DNA of 43,263 bases from Alphaproteobacteria bacterium (lineage in GTDB: Bacteria; Pseudomonadota; Alphaproteobacteria; CAAGCB01; CAG-977), in NCBI GenBank assembly GCA_017480385.1, contig JAFVAT010000035.1:1-43263 (forward strand), in the 5' to 3' direction. A program made the position numbers and the translations under genes. This document shows, piece by piece, positions 16,314-25,072 of the stretch (the stretch's first letter is position 1; each line of letters starts with the position of its first letter). The notes beneath the pieces are model-generated. The model was not told the DNA's origin. It saw nothing but the letters and a program-made list of their open reading frames with translations, and searched no databases.

Positions 16314-19109
16314 TTAAAAAACCATTTGTCCTGTACCGTCCATGACAAAACGTGCCATGCGGGCCACGTATGCAGAGGAATCTCCTAAATTGCCGGAAAT
16401 GATGCGGGTGACTTCTTCTCTGGGCAGAATTTTGCCTAAAGCCCAAACGGCTGTTTCGCGCACAATCGCATCGGGATCGGACAATAAACCGGTTAAAGCA
16501 TTTATGAAGGCCGTTTCTTTAATATTTCCCGCCGTATAAGCGGCACAGGCGCGCGTCCAGTCCATGAACTCTCCGACCGGAGTTTCCAGAATATCCTGAA
16601 TATGACCGTTCACGGGCAAAACAGGCGGATAAAAGTGCGGACGAAGCAGAGCCAGCTGCTGCTGAACTGTTTTGTTTTCAAATAAAGGCAAACACAACGT
16701 TCTTAATTCGCCGGACAGAATCTTGTCTACAATTTTAACTGTATTTTCATTTTCCGGTTGGGCGGGGTTGTACTTGCTTAAGAAAGAAATCAAAGCCGCA
16801 GAGGGCTGCAATAAGGACAATAAAAGTAAAATCCGCTCTTTGATATATTCAACCTCATTCAATAAGGCGGATTTTAAAATGTCCAAAGAGCCGGCCAACT
16901 CTTCATTTTTATTTTTGTTAAAAACATGAACCGCGGCCAAAATGCCGGTTGCCATTTCGATTTCGTCATATAAGCACAAGCGGACAATGTTGACCTTTTT
17001 GCCGACAGCCTTATAGCCGGAAAGAGCCAGCGCCTTAATGATATTGAATCTGATGCGCCGATCTTCGATCTGAATATGGCTGAATAAAAATTCTTCAGAA
17101 GCCGGTGAAGCAATTCTGGCCAATAATCGAGTCAATAAAATGCGGAACTGTACGGGACTGTCTTTGGACTGCAGTGCCTGGTTGATTTCACTGAATGCAG
17201 CTTCTTTAAACTGCAGCAGGACATTGCCGGCTTCTTCCCTCAGTTCGGGTGTCTGGAACGTTTTCATAATTGCCGGTAACAGCTGCGGATTGACCAATTT
17301 GCCGGCGGCTGTCAGGGCCGTTTTGCGGACTTCCGGATCAGAATCGTCCAACAAGCGTATCAACGGGTGATAAAAGGCCGCATTGCCGGCATTGCCCAAC
17401 ACAAGCGCTGCCAACAGACGATCATCTTGGTTTTCGGAAACGGAAAGAGCCGCAACACGTTCAATCGCAACAAAAACGCCCTCTCGTCCAACGGCCAGCA
17501 GACCGGTTAAGGCGCCTTCCCGAATCACAGGATCATTAATCAAATGGACGGCTTTTTCCCGCTCTTCCGCATTGCCCAGGCGGCACATAACGCGTATGGC
17601 TGTTTGGCGGACTTCGGCATTTTCGTCGGTATCGGCCAATTCTGATATATCTTTCAATGCCGATGAAAGGGCCAGCGTTTCAATTTTGGATAAAGCATAC
17701 AGCCGCACTTCTTCGTTTTTATGATGCAGCGCCCGCGTTAAATAGTGTAAAAATGACGGCGACATCGATTCTTCAATGACACGCAGAGCGTACAGAACGT
17801 TTTGAGGTTCATCGCTGTTCAGGTTTGCTTCCAAATGACGGTTGACCGCTTTTCCGGCCAGCAGCAGTTTTCCGCCGCGCCATAAATGTGTTTTCAGCAT
17901 ATTTAAGATTAAAGCCAGATATGACTGACGGACGGCTATAACGGTCAGCAGAACAATGATGACTAATCCGGCCATAAAGTACAGGAATTCAACCTCAGTC
18001 GTATTTTGTTCAATAATCAGCAAAAATAGTCCGCTTATCGCCAAAGCTACCGGTTCGACTGCGGATTTGCGGAACAACGTTGCCCTGAAGCCGGATCTTA
18101 ATGAAACGGCCAGAGGAATGGTTTGAAAGGCTGCCTCTTTTGTGCTGTCAGCCAAGATGAAAACGGCTTGGGCTGCTGCAATCAGGCTGAAAAGAGCAAA
18201 CCAGCCGCCTGCCGCCGCTGTCAGCAGGACAACGGGAAGCAAATACAGTCCGGCAAACAGGCTGAGGCGGGTTTTGGCAAAGATGTATAACGCAAGCAGA
18301 GTGACAACAGCCGTGCCTGCAAAAACGGAGCTGTATATATGGGATAAAATTTCTGTTTGCCCGACGGAAAATTCCGCAGCGGAAATCAGAAAATAATATT
18401 GAAAAATTCCTGTGGCGAAAAAAAGAATGCCGGACGAAATATAAAAAGAGGATGACAGATTTTTTTGCAGAGAATCATTTCCCTTTCTTTTAATTTTTTG
18501 CTTGTCAAAGGCAAAACGATACAGAACCGGCGCCGAACCATTATCAATCAATATTTTTAAAACGAATGCCGTGCCGGCGGATAAAACAGAAGCCCCTAAA
18601 ATCAGGTATATCGGTGACAAAGCGGCTGCATAAACCAATCCGGCAGAGCTCAGTACGCCAATGGCCTGTACGACCAGTATCACCGGCAAAAGCCGAGACC
18701 TTTCACCAAATATGCCGAAACGGAAAACAATCAGCCAAAAAGCGACCTCCGCCAAAATGCGGAACCCTTCTTTCCAAATCATCAATAAGGTGCTGATGAT
18801 TGAGGCCGGAGCGAAAAAGGACGCTGCAAAGATCAGTGCCGAAATGCCGGCAGCAATCAGAAGCAGCGAAACGGGAAATTCTTTAAAAGCGGAAACAACA
18901 GGCCAAAGAAACAGGATTAAAACAGCCGAAGCGATCAAAATTTGCGGAATATCCTGACCTAAATATTCGGTTAAAAACAGAATGCCGGCACCCGCGTCAA
19001 CCGCCATAACGGCGGTGGTCTTTAAAAACGCACATAGAATTAACAGCAACGCGGGGAAGAGTTCTTCCGCTGAAAAATAAATTCCTGTTCCTAATTTTTT
19101 TTCGCGCAT
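16314..19109 (-). CDS. nucleotide-transporter-like (Npt1/Npt2-type) membrane protein with HEAT-repeat domain
   Basis: A 931-residue two-part protein. Residues about 15-410 form some ten to twelve membrane segments resembling the ATP/ADP translocase (NTT, Npt1/Npt2) superfamily. Hallmarks are the WKEGFRILAEVAFWLIVFRFG region (112-132) and a DSTKEAAFQTIP motif at 321-332 followed by LRSGFRATLFRKSAVEP. Residues about 430-931 are a soluble alpha-solenoid of HEAT repeats, for example DPEVRKTALTAAGKL and DPDAIVRETAVWALGKIL. The substrate is unknown, and nucleotide exchange is only suggested by family. The ATG overlaps the ftsY stop by one base (TAATG), and a cNMP-binding-domain gene follows after 12 bases. 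Involvement in membrane sensing or signalling is inference. Confidence 0.68.
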   Translation of the reverse strand: MREKKLGTGIYFSAEELFPALLLILCAFLKTTAVMAVDAGAGILFLTEYLGQDIPQILIASAVLILFLWPVVSAFKEFPVSLLLIAAGISALIFAASFFAPASIISTLLMIWKEGFRILAEVAFWLIVFRFGIFGERSRLLPVILVVQAIGVLSSAGLVYAAALSPIYLILGASVLSAGTAFVLKILIDNGSAPVLYRFAFDKQKIKRKGNDSLQKNLSSSFYISSGILFFATGIFQYYFLISAAEFSVGQTEILSHIYSSVFAGTAVVTLLALYIFAKTRLSLFAGLYLLPVVLLTAAAGGWFALFSLIAAAQAVFILADSTKEAAFQTIPLAVSLRSGFRATLFRKSAVEPVALAISGLFLLIIEQNTTEVEFLYFMAGLVIIVLLTVIAVRQSYLALILNMLKTHLWRGGKLLLAGKAVNRHLEANLNSDEPQNVLYALRVIEESMSPSFLHYLTRALHHKNEEVRLYALSKIETLALSSALKDISELADTDENAEVRQTAIRVMCRLGNAEEREKAVHLINDPVIREGALTGLLAVGREGVFVAIERVAALSVSENQDDRLLAALVLGNAGNAAFYHPLIRLLDDSDPEVRKTALTAAGKLVNPQLLPAIMKTFQTPELREEAGNVLLQFKEAAFSEINQALQSKDSPVQFRILLTRLLARIASPASEEFLFSHIQIEDRRIRFNIIKALALSGYKAVGKKVNIVRLCLYDEIEMATGILAAVHVFNKNKNEELAGSLDILKSALLNEVEYIKERILLLLSLLQPSAALISFLSKYNPAQPENENTVKIVDKILSGELRTLCLPLFENKTVQQQLALLRPHFYPPVLPVNGHIQDILETPVGEFMDWTRACAAYTAGNIKETAFINALTGLLSDPDAIVRETAVWALGKILPREEVTRIISGNLGDSSAYVARMARFVMDGTGQMVF

Positions 19110-20041
19110 TATAACGCCTCCTTCACTGCCAATCCCATGAGAGATCGGGCATATTCCTGAGCCTTAAAAGGACGCAGATCATCAATCTGTTCCCCAACGC
19201 CGATTAAATGTACCGGCAGTTTGAATTCCTCCGCCAAAGCAACAATGACGCCGCCTTTGGCTGTGCCGTCCAGCTTTGTTAAAATCAGTCCCGTGACCGG
19301 AACCGTTTCCGAAAATATCTTTACCTGAGAATGGGCGTTCTGCCCGACGGTCGCATCTAAAACCTGCAGACAGGCATGCGGCGCGTCCGGTATTTGTTTT
19401 TTGATAATCCGAATGATCTTCTGCAGTTCGTCCATTAACTCCGAACGGTTCTGCAGCCGTCCGGCCGTGTCGATAAATAACACGTCATCGCCGTTTTGGC
19501 GGGCCTGCGTTATGGCATCGAAGACAAGCCCCGCCGCGTCTGCGCCGGTCGGTTTGGAAACAACAGGACACCCCGTGCGTTCTCCCCAGACTTTCAGCTG
19601 TTCAACGGCAGCTGCGCGGAACGTGTCCGCAGCGGCAAAGGTGACCTTCAAACCTTTATCTTTGAGTTGCTGCGCCATTTTGCCGATTGTTGTTGTTTTG
19701 CCTGCGCCGTTGACGCCCGCCATTAAAATGACAAAAGGTTTCTTTGTTGGATCTATTTTTAATTCCTGTGCGAAAGGTTCCAATTTTGCAGCGATTTTGT
19801 CCGCAAAAAAAGTACGAACTTCCTCAGCAGAAACTTCTTTGTCGAATTTTTCTTTTGCCAGTTCAGCCGTCAGGACGGCGGCTGTTTTGGCGCCCACATC
19901 CGCCATAATCAGCAGATCTTCAAGATCGGTCAGCGTGTCTTTGTCAAGCTTCCGTTTTGTCAGCAGGCTTTCGATTCCCGAAACCAGCGGTGCCGCGGTG
20001 CGCGACAACCCCTGTTTTATCCGTGCAAACAATCCCGCCAT
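19109..20041 (-). CDS. ftsY: signal recognition particle receptor FtsY
   Basis: Membrane-associated SRP-receptor GTPase that docks Ffh-ribosome complexes at the translocon. NG-domain motifs are complete: GVNGAGKTTT at 109-118, DTFRAAA at 139-145, DTAGR, and TKLDGTAKGG. The acidic A domain is very short, so the 310-residue protein is compact as in many Alphaproteobacteria. The open frame reaches back to 20179, but that extension lies inside mtaB and has no family character. The ATG at 20041, 4 bases after the mtaB stop, is chosen although its GGGAG site is about 14 bases away, pointing to coupling. Its partner ffh is encoded divergently 1.4 kb away. Confidence 0.94.
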   Translation of the reverse strand: MAGLFARIKQGLSRTAAPLVSGIESLLTKRKLDKDTLTDLEDLLIMADVGAKTAAVLTAELAKEKFDKEVSAEEVRTFFADKIAAKLEPFAQELKIDPTKKPFVILMAGVNGAGKTTTIGKMAQQLKDKGLKVTFAAADTFRAAAVEQLKVWGERTGCPVVSKPTGADAAGLVFDAITQARQNGDDVLFIDTAGRLQNRSELMDELQKIIRIIKKQIPDAPHACLQVLDATVGQNAHSQVKIFSETVPVTGLILTKLDGTAKGGVIVALAEEFKLPVHLIGVGEQIDDLRPFKAQEYARSLMGLAVKEAL

Positions 20042-20045
20042 AATT

Positions 20046-21254
20046 TTACAGAACGCTCCCTTTAAAGATGCCGTTTTCAATTCCCGCCAGACGGACGGAA
20101 ACAAAATCGCCGGGGGTGAAACCGTTTCCGACAAATACAGGCAGGTAATGTTCACACAATCCTTTCCCGTCGGCTTCATACAAAACCACAGCGGTTTGAC
20201 CTATTTTGCCCTGCATATAGTCAAAAAGCAAGTTTTCTCCGAGAGTTCTTAAAATCTTTGCGCGTTCTTTGCGCACAGGGGCGGGAATCTGCGGCATTTT
20301 CGCGGCAGGCGTTCCCGGACGGATCGAGTAAGGAAAAACGTGCAGATGCGTTATGCCGGCTTCTTTGACCAAATCGAGCGTGTTACTGAACATTTGATCC
20401 GTTTCCGTCGGAAAGCCCGTGATGAAATCCGCGCCGAAGACGATATCAGGCCGGACGGCGCGCAGCTTTTGACACAGTTCCAGAATATCCTCGCGCGTAT
20501 GTCGACGGGCCATGCGCTTTAAAATCATATTGTCGCCGGATTGGGCGGACAGGTGCACGTGCGGCTGCAAAATATACGATCTTTTGAACAAAGCAATCAG
20601 GTCGTCGTGAATACAGGCCGGATCAAGCGATCCTAAGCGCACTCTTTTTAAGCCGTCAATCTGCGTCAAAGACTCGACCAGTTTTGCAAAGTTGGGATAG
20701 TCGGTAATATCGACGCCGGTCAGAACGATTTCAGGATATCCTTGTTCGATCAGCTTTTCTGCATGCCGCAAGATCTTTTCGGCGGGCAGGTAGGAGCTTT
20801 TTCCTCTGGCCTGCGGAACGATGCAAAAGGTGCAGTGATTGTTGCAGCCTTGCTGAATCTGAATGAACGCGCGGCACCGTTCGTTGAAAAAGACAGGCTC
20901 CGGCAAATCGAAATCAACGGGAGAGTCGATGTCGGAAACCAGAATATCCGGCTGTTCGGGCGCAAAATTTTCCACTTTGAATTTTTCGCGGTTGCCCAGA
21001 ACGCGGCTGACTTCCGGCATTTGAGCATACAGCTCGGGGTGGACTTGCGCCGCGCAGCCCGTTACAACCACGAAAGCATCCGGATTTTCGCGCTTTAATT
21101 TGCGAATGGCTTGTCGGCACTGCCGTTCGGCTTCGCCCGTTACCGCGCAGGTGTTGACAATAATAATGTTGTCCGGCAGGTTTCCCAATTCCTGCATGGC
21201 GGAAGATTCGTAAGTGTTTAAACGGCAGCCGAAAGTGACGATTTGAGCGGGCAT
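20046..21254 (-). CDS. mtaB: tRNA t6A37 methylthiotransferase MtaB
   Basis: Radical-SAM enzyme that adds the 2-methylthio group to t6A at position 37 of tRNAs, giving ms2t6A. The N-terminal UPF0004 domain supplies cysteines C10, C36 and C67 for one iron-sulfur cluster. The radical-SAM triad is C137-x3-C141-x2-C144 in GCNNHCTFC. The segments HLSAQSGDNMILKRMARRHT and GADFITGFPTETDQMF are characteristic. The C-terminal part is a TRAM-like region. The 402-residue length and short N-terminus (TFGCRLN) favour MtaB over MiaB or RimO. It is the first gene of the minus-strand unit mtaB-ftsY-HEAT protein-cNMP protein. Confidence 0.92.
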   Translation of the reverse strand: MPAQIVTFGCRLNTYESSAMQELGNLPDNIIIVNTCAVTGEAERQCRQAIRKLKRENPDAFVVVTGCAAQVHPELYAQMPEVSRVLGNREKFKVENFAPEQPDILVSDIDSPVDFDLPEPVFFNERCRAFIQIQQGCNNHCTFCIVPQARGKSSYLPAEKILRHAEKLIEQGYPEIVLTGVDITDYPNFAKLVESLTQIDGLKRVRLGSLDPACIHDDLIALFKRSYILQPHVHLSAQSGDNMILKRMARRHTREDILELCQKLRAVRPDIVFGADFITGFPTETDQMFSNTLDLVKEAGITHLHVFPYSIRPGTPAAKMPQIPAPVRKERAKILRTLGENLLFDYMQGKIGQTAVVLYEADGKGLCEHYLPVFVGNGFTPGDFVSVRLAGIENGIFKGSVL

Positions 21255-21284
21255 CTTTTTTAATCTTGTTGTTGAAACGGGAAC

Positions 21285-21313
21285 AGAGTAGCAAAAAGAG
21301 TCCGTTAAATCAA
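21285..21313 (-). promoter_or_regulatory. sigma-70-like promoter for mtaB-ftsY unit
   Basis: On the minus strand TTGATT (21308-21313) and TACTCT (21285-21290) have a 17-base spacer, with TG one base before the -10 box (extended -10). The predicted start near 21278 gives a 24-base leader before the mtaB ATG at 21254. Confidence 0.5.
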
Positions 21314-21343
21314 AGCAAAGCTTCAGAAAGATAAAGATTCGGG

Positions 21344-21372
21344 TTGACTCTTGCAGTTCAGACGGGTATAAA
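21344..21372 (+). promoter_or_regulatory. strong sigma-70-like promoter upstream of ffh
   Basis: TTGACT (21344-21349) and TATAAA (21367-21372) are separated by exactly 17 bases, placing a start near 21379. This is one of the best-scoring promoters by eye in the window. It should drive ffh and possibly the ribosomal-protein genes beyond. Confidence 0.75.
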
Positions 21373-21410
21373 AAACCTGTTCAATAAAGGTTTTAACACC
21401 TTATGCCTCT

Positions 21411-21457
21411 GAGGAGGTCCGTCTGCCGGTGAAGGTACGCCCACAGACGCCTTTTTT
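21411..21457 (+). terminator. terminator-like hairpin in the ffh leader
   Basis: CGTCTG (21420-21425) pairs with CAGACG (21444-21449), with a further GGTG/CGCC inner stem (21428-21431 with 21438-21441). Six T follow at 21452-21457. It ends about 25 bases before the ffh ATG. A small CCTC/GAGG hairpin precedes it around 21406-21417. It could be an attenuator for ffh or the 3' end of a roughly 80-base small RNA. It lacks the GGAA-loop core of SRP RNA. Confidence 0.6.
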
Positions 21458-21481
21458 GTTTGCATAGGGGGAAGAGGGAAA

Positions 21482-22873
21482 ATGTTTGACACTCTGGCAG
21501 AAAAATTAAACGGCGTGTTTTCCAGACTGACACATCGGGGGGCTTTGTCCGAATCCGATGTGGACGAAGCGATGCGTGAAATCCGCATTGCTTTGCTGGA
21601 AGCGGACGTTGCCCTGCCGGTTGTCAAGGATTTCATTGCCCAAGTCCGCGAAAAGGCTGTCGGACAAGAAGTCATCAAGTCGGTAACGCCGTCTCAAATG
21701 GTCGTCAAAATTGTTCATGACGCTTTGGTTGAAATGCTGGGCGGTCAGAACGAATCGCTTGATCTGGCCGCTGTTCCTCCCGTGCCGGTGTTAATGGTCG
21801 GCCTGCAGGGGTCCGGTAAAACGACAACTTCTGCGAAATTGGCTCTGCGCCTGAAAAAAGAAAAGAAAAAAGTCCTTATGGCGTCTTTGGATATTTACCG
21901 TCCCGCGGCGCAGGAACAATTGGCGCAGTTGGGCTTTCAGACCGAAGTTGATACGCTGCCGGTTATTATCGGTGAAAAACCGAAGGCGATCGCTTCCCGC
22001 GCAATGACGGAAGCGCGCAGAGGCGGCTATGATGTCGTGATTTTGGATACGGCGGGGCGGCTGCATATCGATCTGGATATGATGGCGGAGGTCGCGGAAG
22101 TCCGTCAGCTGGTCCAGCCGAAGGAAACGATTTTGGTCGTTGACGCTTTGGCGGGGCAGGACGCCGTCAATATCGCGCGCGAATTCAACGAAAAAATCGG
22201 CATAACGGGGATTGTCCTGACCCGAATCGACGGTGATTCCCGCGGCGGCGCGGCATTGTCGATGCGCGCTGTGACCGGCTGTCCGATCAAATTCCTGGGC
22301 GCGGGCGAAAAAGTCGAAGCCTTGGAACCGTTCCACCCTGACCGTCTGGCGGGCCGTATTCTGGATATGGGCGATGTGGTGTCGCTGGTGGAAACGGCGG
22401 CTGAAAAATTGGACAAGGAAGAGGCCGAACGTGTCGCCAAGCGCATGATAGACGGTCGCTTTGATTTAAACGATATGCTGTCGCAGCTGCGGCAGATGCA
22501 GAAAATGGGCGATTTAAAAGGGCTGCTGGGTCTGCTGCCGGGAATCGGCAAATTCAAGGCTCAGCTGGAGGCGGCCAAAATTGACGATAAAGTTTTTAAA
22601 CGGCAGGAGGCGATCATTCTTTCCATGACGCCTAAGGAACGCCGTAATCCGGACATCATCAAGGCATCGCGTAAAAAGCGCATTGCCGAGGGGTGCGGTC
22701 AGTCCGTTCAGGACGTCAACAAATTGTTGAAACAGTATGAACAGATTGCCGATGTGATGAAGAAAATGAAAAAAATGGGAAAGCGGGGATTGTTCGGCGG
22801 TCTGCCCGGCGGTCTCGGCGGCGGTTTCGGCGGTATGGGGGGCTTCCCTCCGTTCGGCGGATTTCCGTCATAA
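21482..22873 (+). CDS. ffh: signal recognition particle protein Ffh
   Basis: GTPase subunit of the SRP, binding signal sequences and 4.5S RNA. NG-domain motifs: GLQGSGKTTT at 107-116, DTAGRLH, and TRIDGDSRGG. The methionine-rich M domain includes MLSQLRQMQKMGDLKGLLGLLPG and the RNA-binding RRNPDIIKASRKKRIAEG helix. The C-terminus is an unusual Gly/Phe/Pro-rich tail of about 25 residues, a pattern seen in some Alphaproteobacteria. Length is 463. A GAGGGA ribosome site precedes the ATG. It heads the conserved order ffh-rpsP-rimM-trmD-rplS. Confidence 0.96.
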   Translation: MFDTLAEKLNGVFSRLTHRGALSESDVDEAMREIRIALLEADVALPVVKDFIAQVREKAVGQEVIKSVTPSQMVVKIVHDALVEMLGGQNESLDLAAVPPVPVLMVGLQGSGKTTTSAKLALRLKKEKKKVLMASLDIYRPAAQEQLAQLGFQTEVDTLPVIIGEKPKAIASRAMTEARRGGYDVVILDTAGRLHIDLDMMAEVAEVRQLVQPKETILVVDALAGQDAVNIAREFNEKIGITGIVLTRIDGDSRGGAALSMRAVTGCPIKFLGAGEKVEALEPFHPDRLAGRILDMGDVVSLVETAAEKLDKEEAERVAKRMIDGRFDLNDMLSQLRQMQKMGDLKGLLGLLPGIGKFKAQLEAAKIDDKVFKRQEAIILSMTPKERRNPDIIKASRKKRIAEGCGQSVQDVNKLLKQYEQIADVMKKMKKMGKRGLFGGLPGGLGGGFGGMGGFPPFGGFPS

Positions 22874-22913
22874 TGCAGACATGATTTTTGATTTTTAAGT
22901 GAGGTAACAAAAA

Positions 22914-23291
22914 ATGTCAGTTCGTATCAGACTTGCCCGCGGCGGTTCGAAAGGCGCTCCTTTCCACAAGATCGTTGTGGCGGATCAGCGCGCGCCGCGT
23001 GACGGTCGTTTTATTGAACGCGTCGGTTATTATAATCCGCTGTTGCCGGCGGATCATGCCGAACGCGTTGTTGTCAAAGCGGAACGCATCAAATATTGGC
23101 TGAGCGTCGGTGCCCAGCCGACAGAACGCGTTGCCAAATTGTTGGCGAAGCAGGGATTGTGTGCGGCTCCCGTAATTAATGAACGCCCGCAGAAGTCGGC
23201 TCCGAAGGCAAAGGCTCAGGAACGCGCAAAGGCCAAGGCTGAAGCTGCCGCCGCTGCCGCTGAAGCAGCTGCTGCTCCTGCCGAAGTCTAA
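22914..23291 (+). CDS. rpsP: 30S ribosomal protein S16
   Basis: Small-subunit assembly protein. The family start [23 protein letters not shown] is intact, and [13 protein letters not shown] and [14 protein letters not shown] follow. The 125 residues include a C-terminal extension from about 85 on, very rich in Ala, Lys and Glu, which is common in Alphaproteobacteria. GTGAGGT lies ahead of the ATG. It begins 40 bases after ffh, with no terminator between. Confidence 0.97.
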   Translation: MSVRIRLARGGSKGAPFHKIVVADQRAPRDGRFIERVGYYNPLLPADHAERVVVKAERIKYWLSVGAQPTERVAKLLAKQGLCAAPVINERPQKSAPKAKAQERAKAKAEAAAAAAEAAAAPAEV

Positions 23292-23319
23292 TTTCCTTTT
23301 TGATTAAAGAAGACGAACG

Positions 23320-23856
23320 ATGACTGTTTCCGGCGAATGTGAAAATTTAGTTTGTGTCGGCGTGATCACCACGGCGCACGGCGTTCGCGGATTGGTCAAA
23401 GTGAAAAGCTTTACACAGAATGCGGCGGATTTTGCGGCTTTCGGGGCATTAAGCGATGCTTCGGCAAAGCGTTCGTTCAATGTTCAAATCGTAGGATCGA
23501 ACAAGGACTTGTTTCTGGTTCAAATCGACGGTGTGACGGATCGGAACGCGGCGGAAGCGCTGAGAGGAACGGAACTGTTTGTTGCCCGTTCTCAATTGCC
23601 CGAAACAGCGCAGGACGAATTCTACTATGCCGATTTAATCGGCATGACGGCTCGGACGCCGGACGGAAAAGTCCTGGGAACGGTTAAGGCGATGTATAAT
23701 TTCGGCGCAGGGGATATGTTGGAAATTAATGGAGTGGAAGATTTCATTTCGTTTTCAAAACAAAATATTCCCGATGTTGATTTGAAAAACCGCGTCATAA
23801 CGGTTTGCTTGCCGGAAAGTGTAGAAGCAAAACCTGAAGAACGACCGGAGTCGTAA
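23320..23856 (+). CDS. rimM: ribosome maturation factor RimM
   Basis: Assists 30S head assembly by binding S19. The N-terminal RimM domain opens with CVGVITTAHGVRGLVKVKSFT, and the PRC-barrel domain begins around residue 95 with EFYYADLIGM followed by GTVKAMYNFGAGDMLEI. Length 178 is normal. It sits between rpsP and trmD as in most bacteria, and trmD starts at the very next base. Confidence 0.95.
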   Translation: MTVSGECENLVCVGVITTAHGVRGLVKVKSFTQNAADFAAFGALSDASAKRSFNVQIVGSNKDLFLVQIDGVTDRNAAEALRGTELFVARSQLPETAQDEFYYADLIGMTARTPDGKVLGTVKAMYNFGAGDMLEINGVEDFISFSKQNIPDVDLKNRVITVCLPESVEAKPEERPES

Positions 23857-24573
23857 ATGTCTTTGTTTACGGCAAACGTGCTGACCGTTTTTCCTGAAAT
23901 GTTTCCCGGTTATTTGGGGTATTCATTGGCGGGGAAGGCACTCGAAGAAGGGATATGGACGCTGAACGTGACAAATATCCGCGCTTTTGCGGAGGACCGT
24001 CATAAAACAGTCGATGATACACCCTTTGGTGGCGGCGCCGGAATGGTTATGCGACCGGACGTGCTGGGAAGAGCCGTTGAAGCGGTTCATAAACCGGGAA
24101 CACGGTTGATCTATTTTTCGCCGCGCGGCATGAAAGTGACGCAAAAAATGGCGGAAGAATTGGCAAGTGAGGGAGAGGCGACTTTTCTTTGCGGTCGGTT
24201 TGAAGGAATAGATGAGCGTGTTTTGCAGGCTTATCCGTTTGAGGAAGTCAGCTTGGGTGACTTCGTTTTATCAGGCGGGGAACCGGCGGCTTTGGCGGTG
24301 TTGGACGCGGTCGTGCGACTGCTTCCCGGCGTTATGGGGTCAAGCGCTTCTTTAGATGAAGAAAGTTTCAGCCGCGGATTGTTGGAATATCCGCAATATA
24401 CGCGGCCTGCCGAATGGAACGGGCTTTGCGTGCCGGAGGTCTTGAACTCCGGACACCATGGGCGGATCGCCGAATGGCGCTTGGCTCAGGCCGAAGAATT
24501 AACGAAACTGCGGCGACCGGATTTGTGGAAAGCTTATCTGGAAACTGCAAAAAGCGAGAGGATAAAAAAATGA
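23857..24573 (+). CDS. trmD: tRNA (guanine37-N1)-methyltransferase TrmD
   Basis: Makes m1G37 in tRNAs with G at position 36, using SAM bound in a trefoil knot. Diagnostic segments: [48 protein letters not shown], and [19 protein letters not shown]. The C-terminal [11 protein letters not shown] and [12 protein letters not shown] segments follow. Length is 238. The stop overlaps the rplS start by 4 bases. Confidence 0.96.
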   Translation: MSLFTANVLTVFPEMFPGYLGYSLAGKALEEGIWTLNVTNIRAFAEDRHKTVDDTPFGGGAGMVMRPDVLGRAVEAVHKPGTRLIYFSPRGMKVTQKMAEELASEGEATFLCGRFEGIDERVLQAYPFEEVSLGDFVLSGGEPAALAVLDAVVRLLPGVMGSSASLDEESFSRGLLEYPQYTRPAEWNGLCVPEVLNSGHHGRIAEWRLAQAEELTKLRRPDLWKAYLETAKSERIKK

Positions 24574-24938
24574 ATTTGATCAAGACGCTCGAAAAAGAGC
24601 AAATGGAAAAACTGGCGAAGAAAGCCGATTTTCCCGAATTTAAGGCCGGCGACACCCTGCGTGTCCACGCCAAAGTTGTTGAAGGTGACCGTGAACGTAT
24701 TCAGGTGTTTGAAGGCGTTTGCATTGCCCGCAAAAATGACGGTTTGAATTCCACATTCACCGTGCGCAAGATTTCTTTCGGTGAAGGCGTTGAACGTGTG
24801 TTCCCCGTCTATTCTCCGAATGTTGCGAAAGTGGAAGTTTCCCGCCGCGGTAAAGTCCGCCGCTCCAAGCTGTATTACCTCCGCAGTTTGCGCGGTAAGG
24901 CGGCGCGTATTGCCGAAGTCGCTGATACGGCGAAATAA
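24570..24938 (+). CDS. rplS: 50S ribosomal protein L19
   Basis: Large-subunit protein at the 30S/50S interface. The 122-residue sequence has [51 protein letters not shown], and the C-terminal [23 protein letters not shown] signature. The open frame extends upstream to 24414 inside trmD. The ATG at 24570, overlapping the trmD stop (ATGA), is the family start. Confidence 0.96.
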   Translation: MNLIKTLEKEQMEKLAKKADFPEFKAGDTLRVHAKVVEGDRERIQVFEGVCIARKNDGLNSTFTVRKISFGEGVERVFPVYSPNVAKVEVSRRGKVRRSKLYYLRSLRGKAARIAEVADTAK

Positions 24939-24961
24939 CTTCTTTCTGCCTCTGGCTTTTG

Positions 24962-25033
24962 GAGGGGAGGCGGTGTTTTCCGCTTCCCCTCGCTGAGAGG
25001 GGCGGATATTTCTCCGATGCCGAAATGTCGGCA
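24962..25033 (+). promoter_or_regulatory. rplS-asd leader with competing hairpins
   Basis: GAGGGGAGGCGG (24962-24973) can pair with CCGCTTCCCCTC (24980-24991), twelve pairs including one G-U. The 3' arm can instead pair through CCCCTC (24986-24991) with GAGGGG (24997-25002). A third stem TGCCGA/TCGGCA (25018-25023 with 25028-25033) follows. No clean T-run comes after the first stem, so it is not a standard terminator. It could be an mRNA-end or antitermination-type switch ahead of asd. Confidence 0.45.
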
Positions 25034-25072
25034 AGCGGGTCTTTATTGCTTTATTAATGGAGTTTTACACAC

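Noticed and set aside
20042-20179. N-terminal extension of ftsY to 20179
   Set aside because: It lies inside mtaB in another frame and has no FtsY character. The ATG at 20041 gives the normal start.
19401-20252. 283-codon plus-strand frame opposite ftsY
   Set aside because: Pure antisense shadow of ftsY and the mtaB end. Its composition (Ser/Ala-rich) is typical of reverse-strand frames and no motif is present.
21379-21457. SRP (4.5S) RNA gene next to ffh
   Set aside because: The conserved apical core with a GGAA loop and AGCA bulge is missing. The hairpin ends in a T-run and fits an attenuator or small RNA better.
24939-25072. Standard intrinsic terminator after rplS
   Set aside because: The twelve-pair stem is not followed by a T-run, so it is listed as a leader structure instead.
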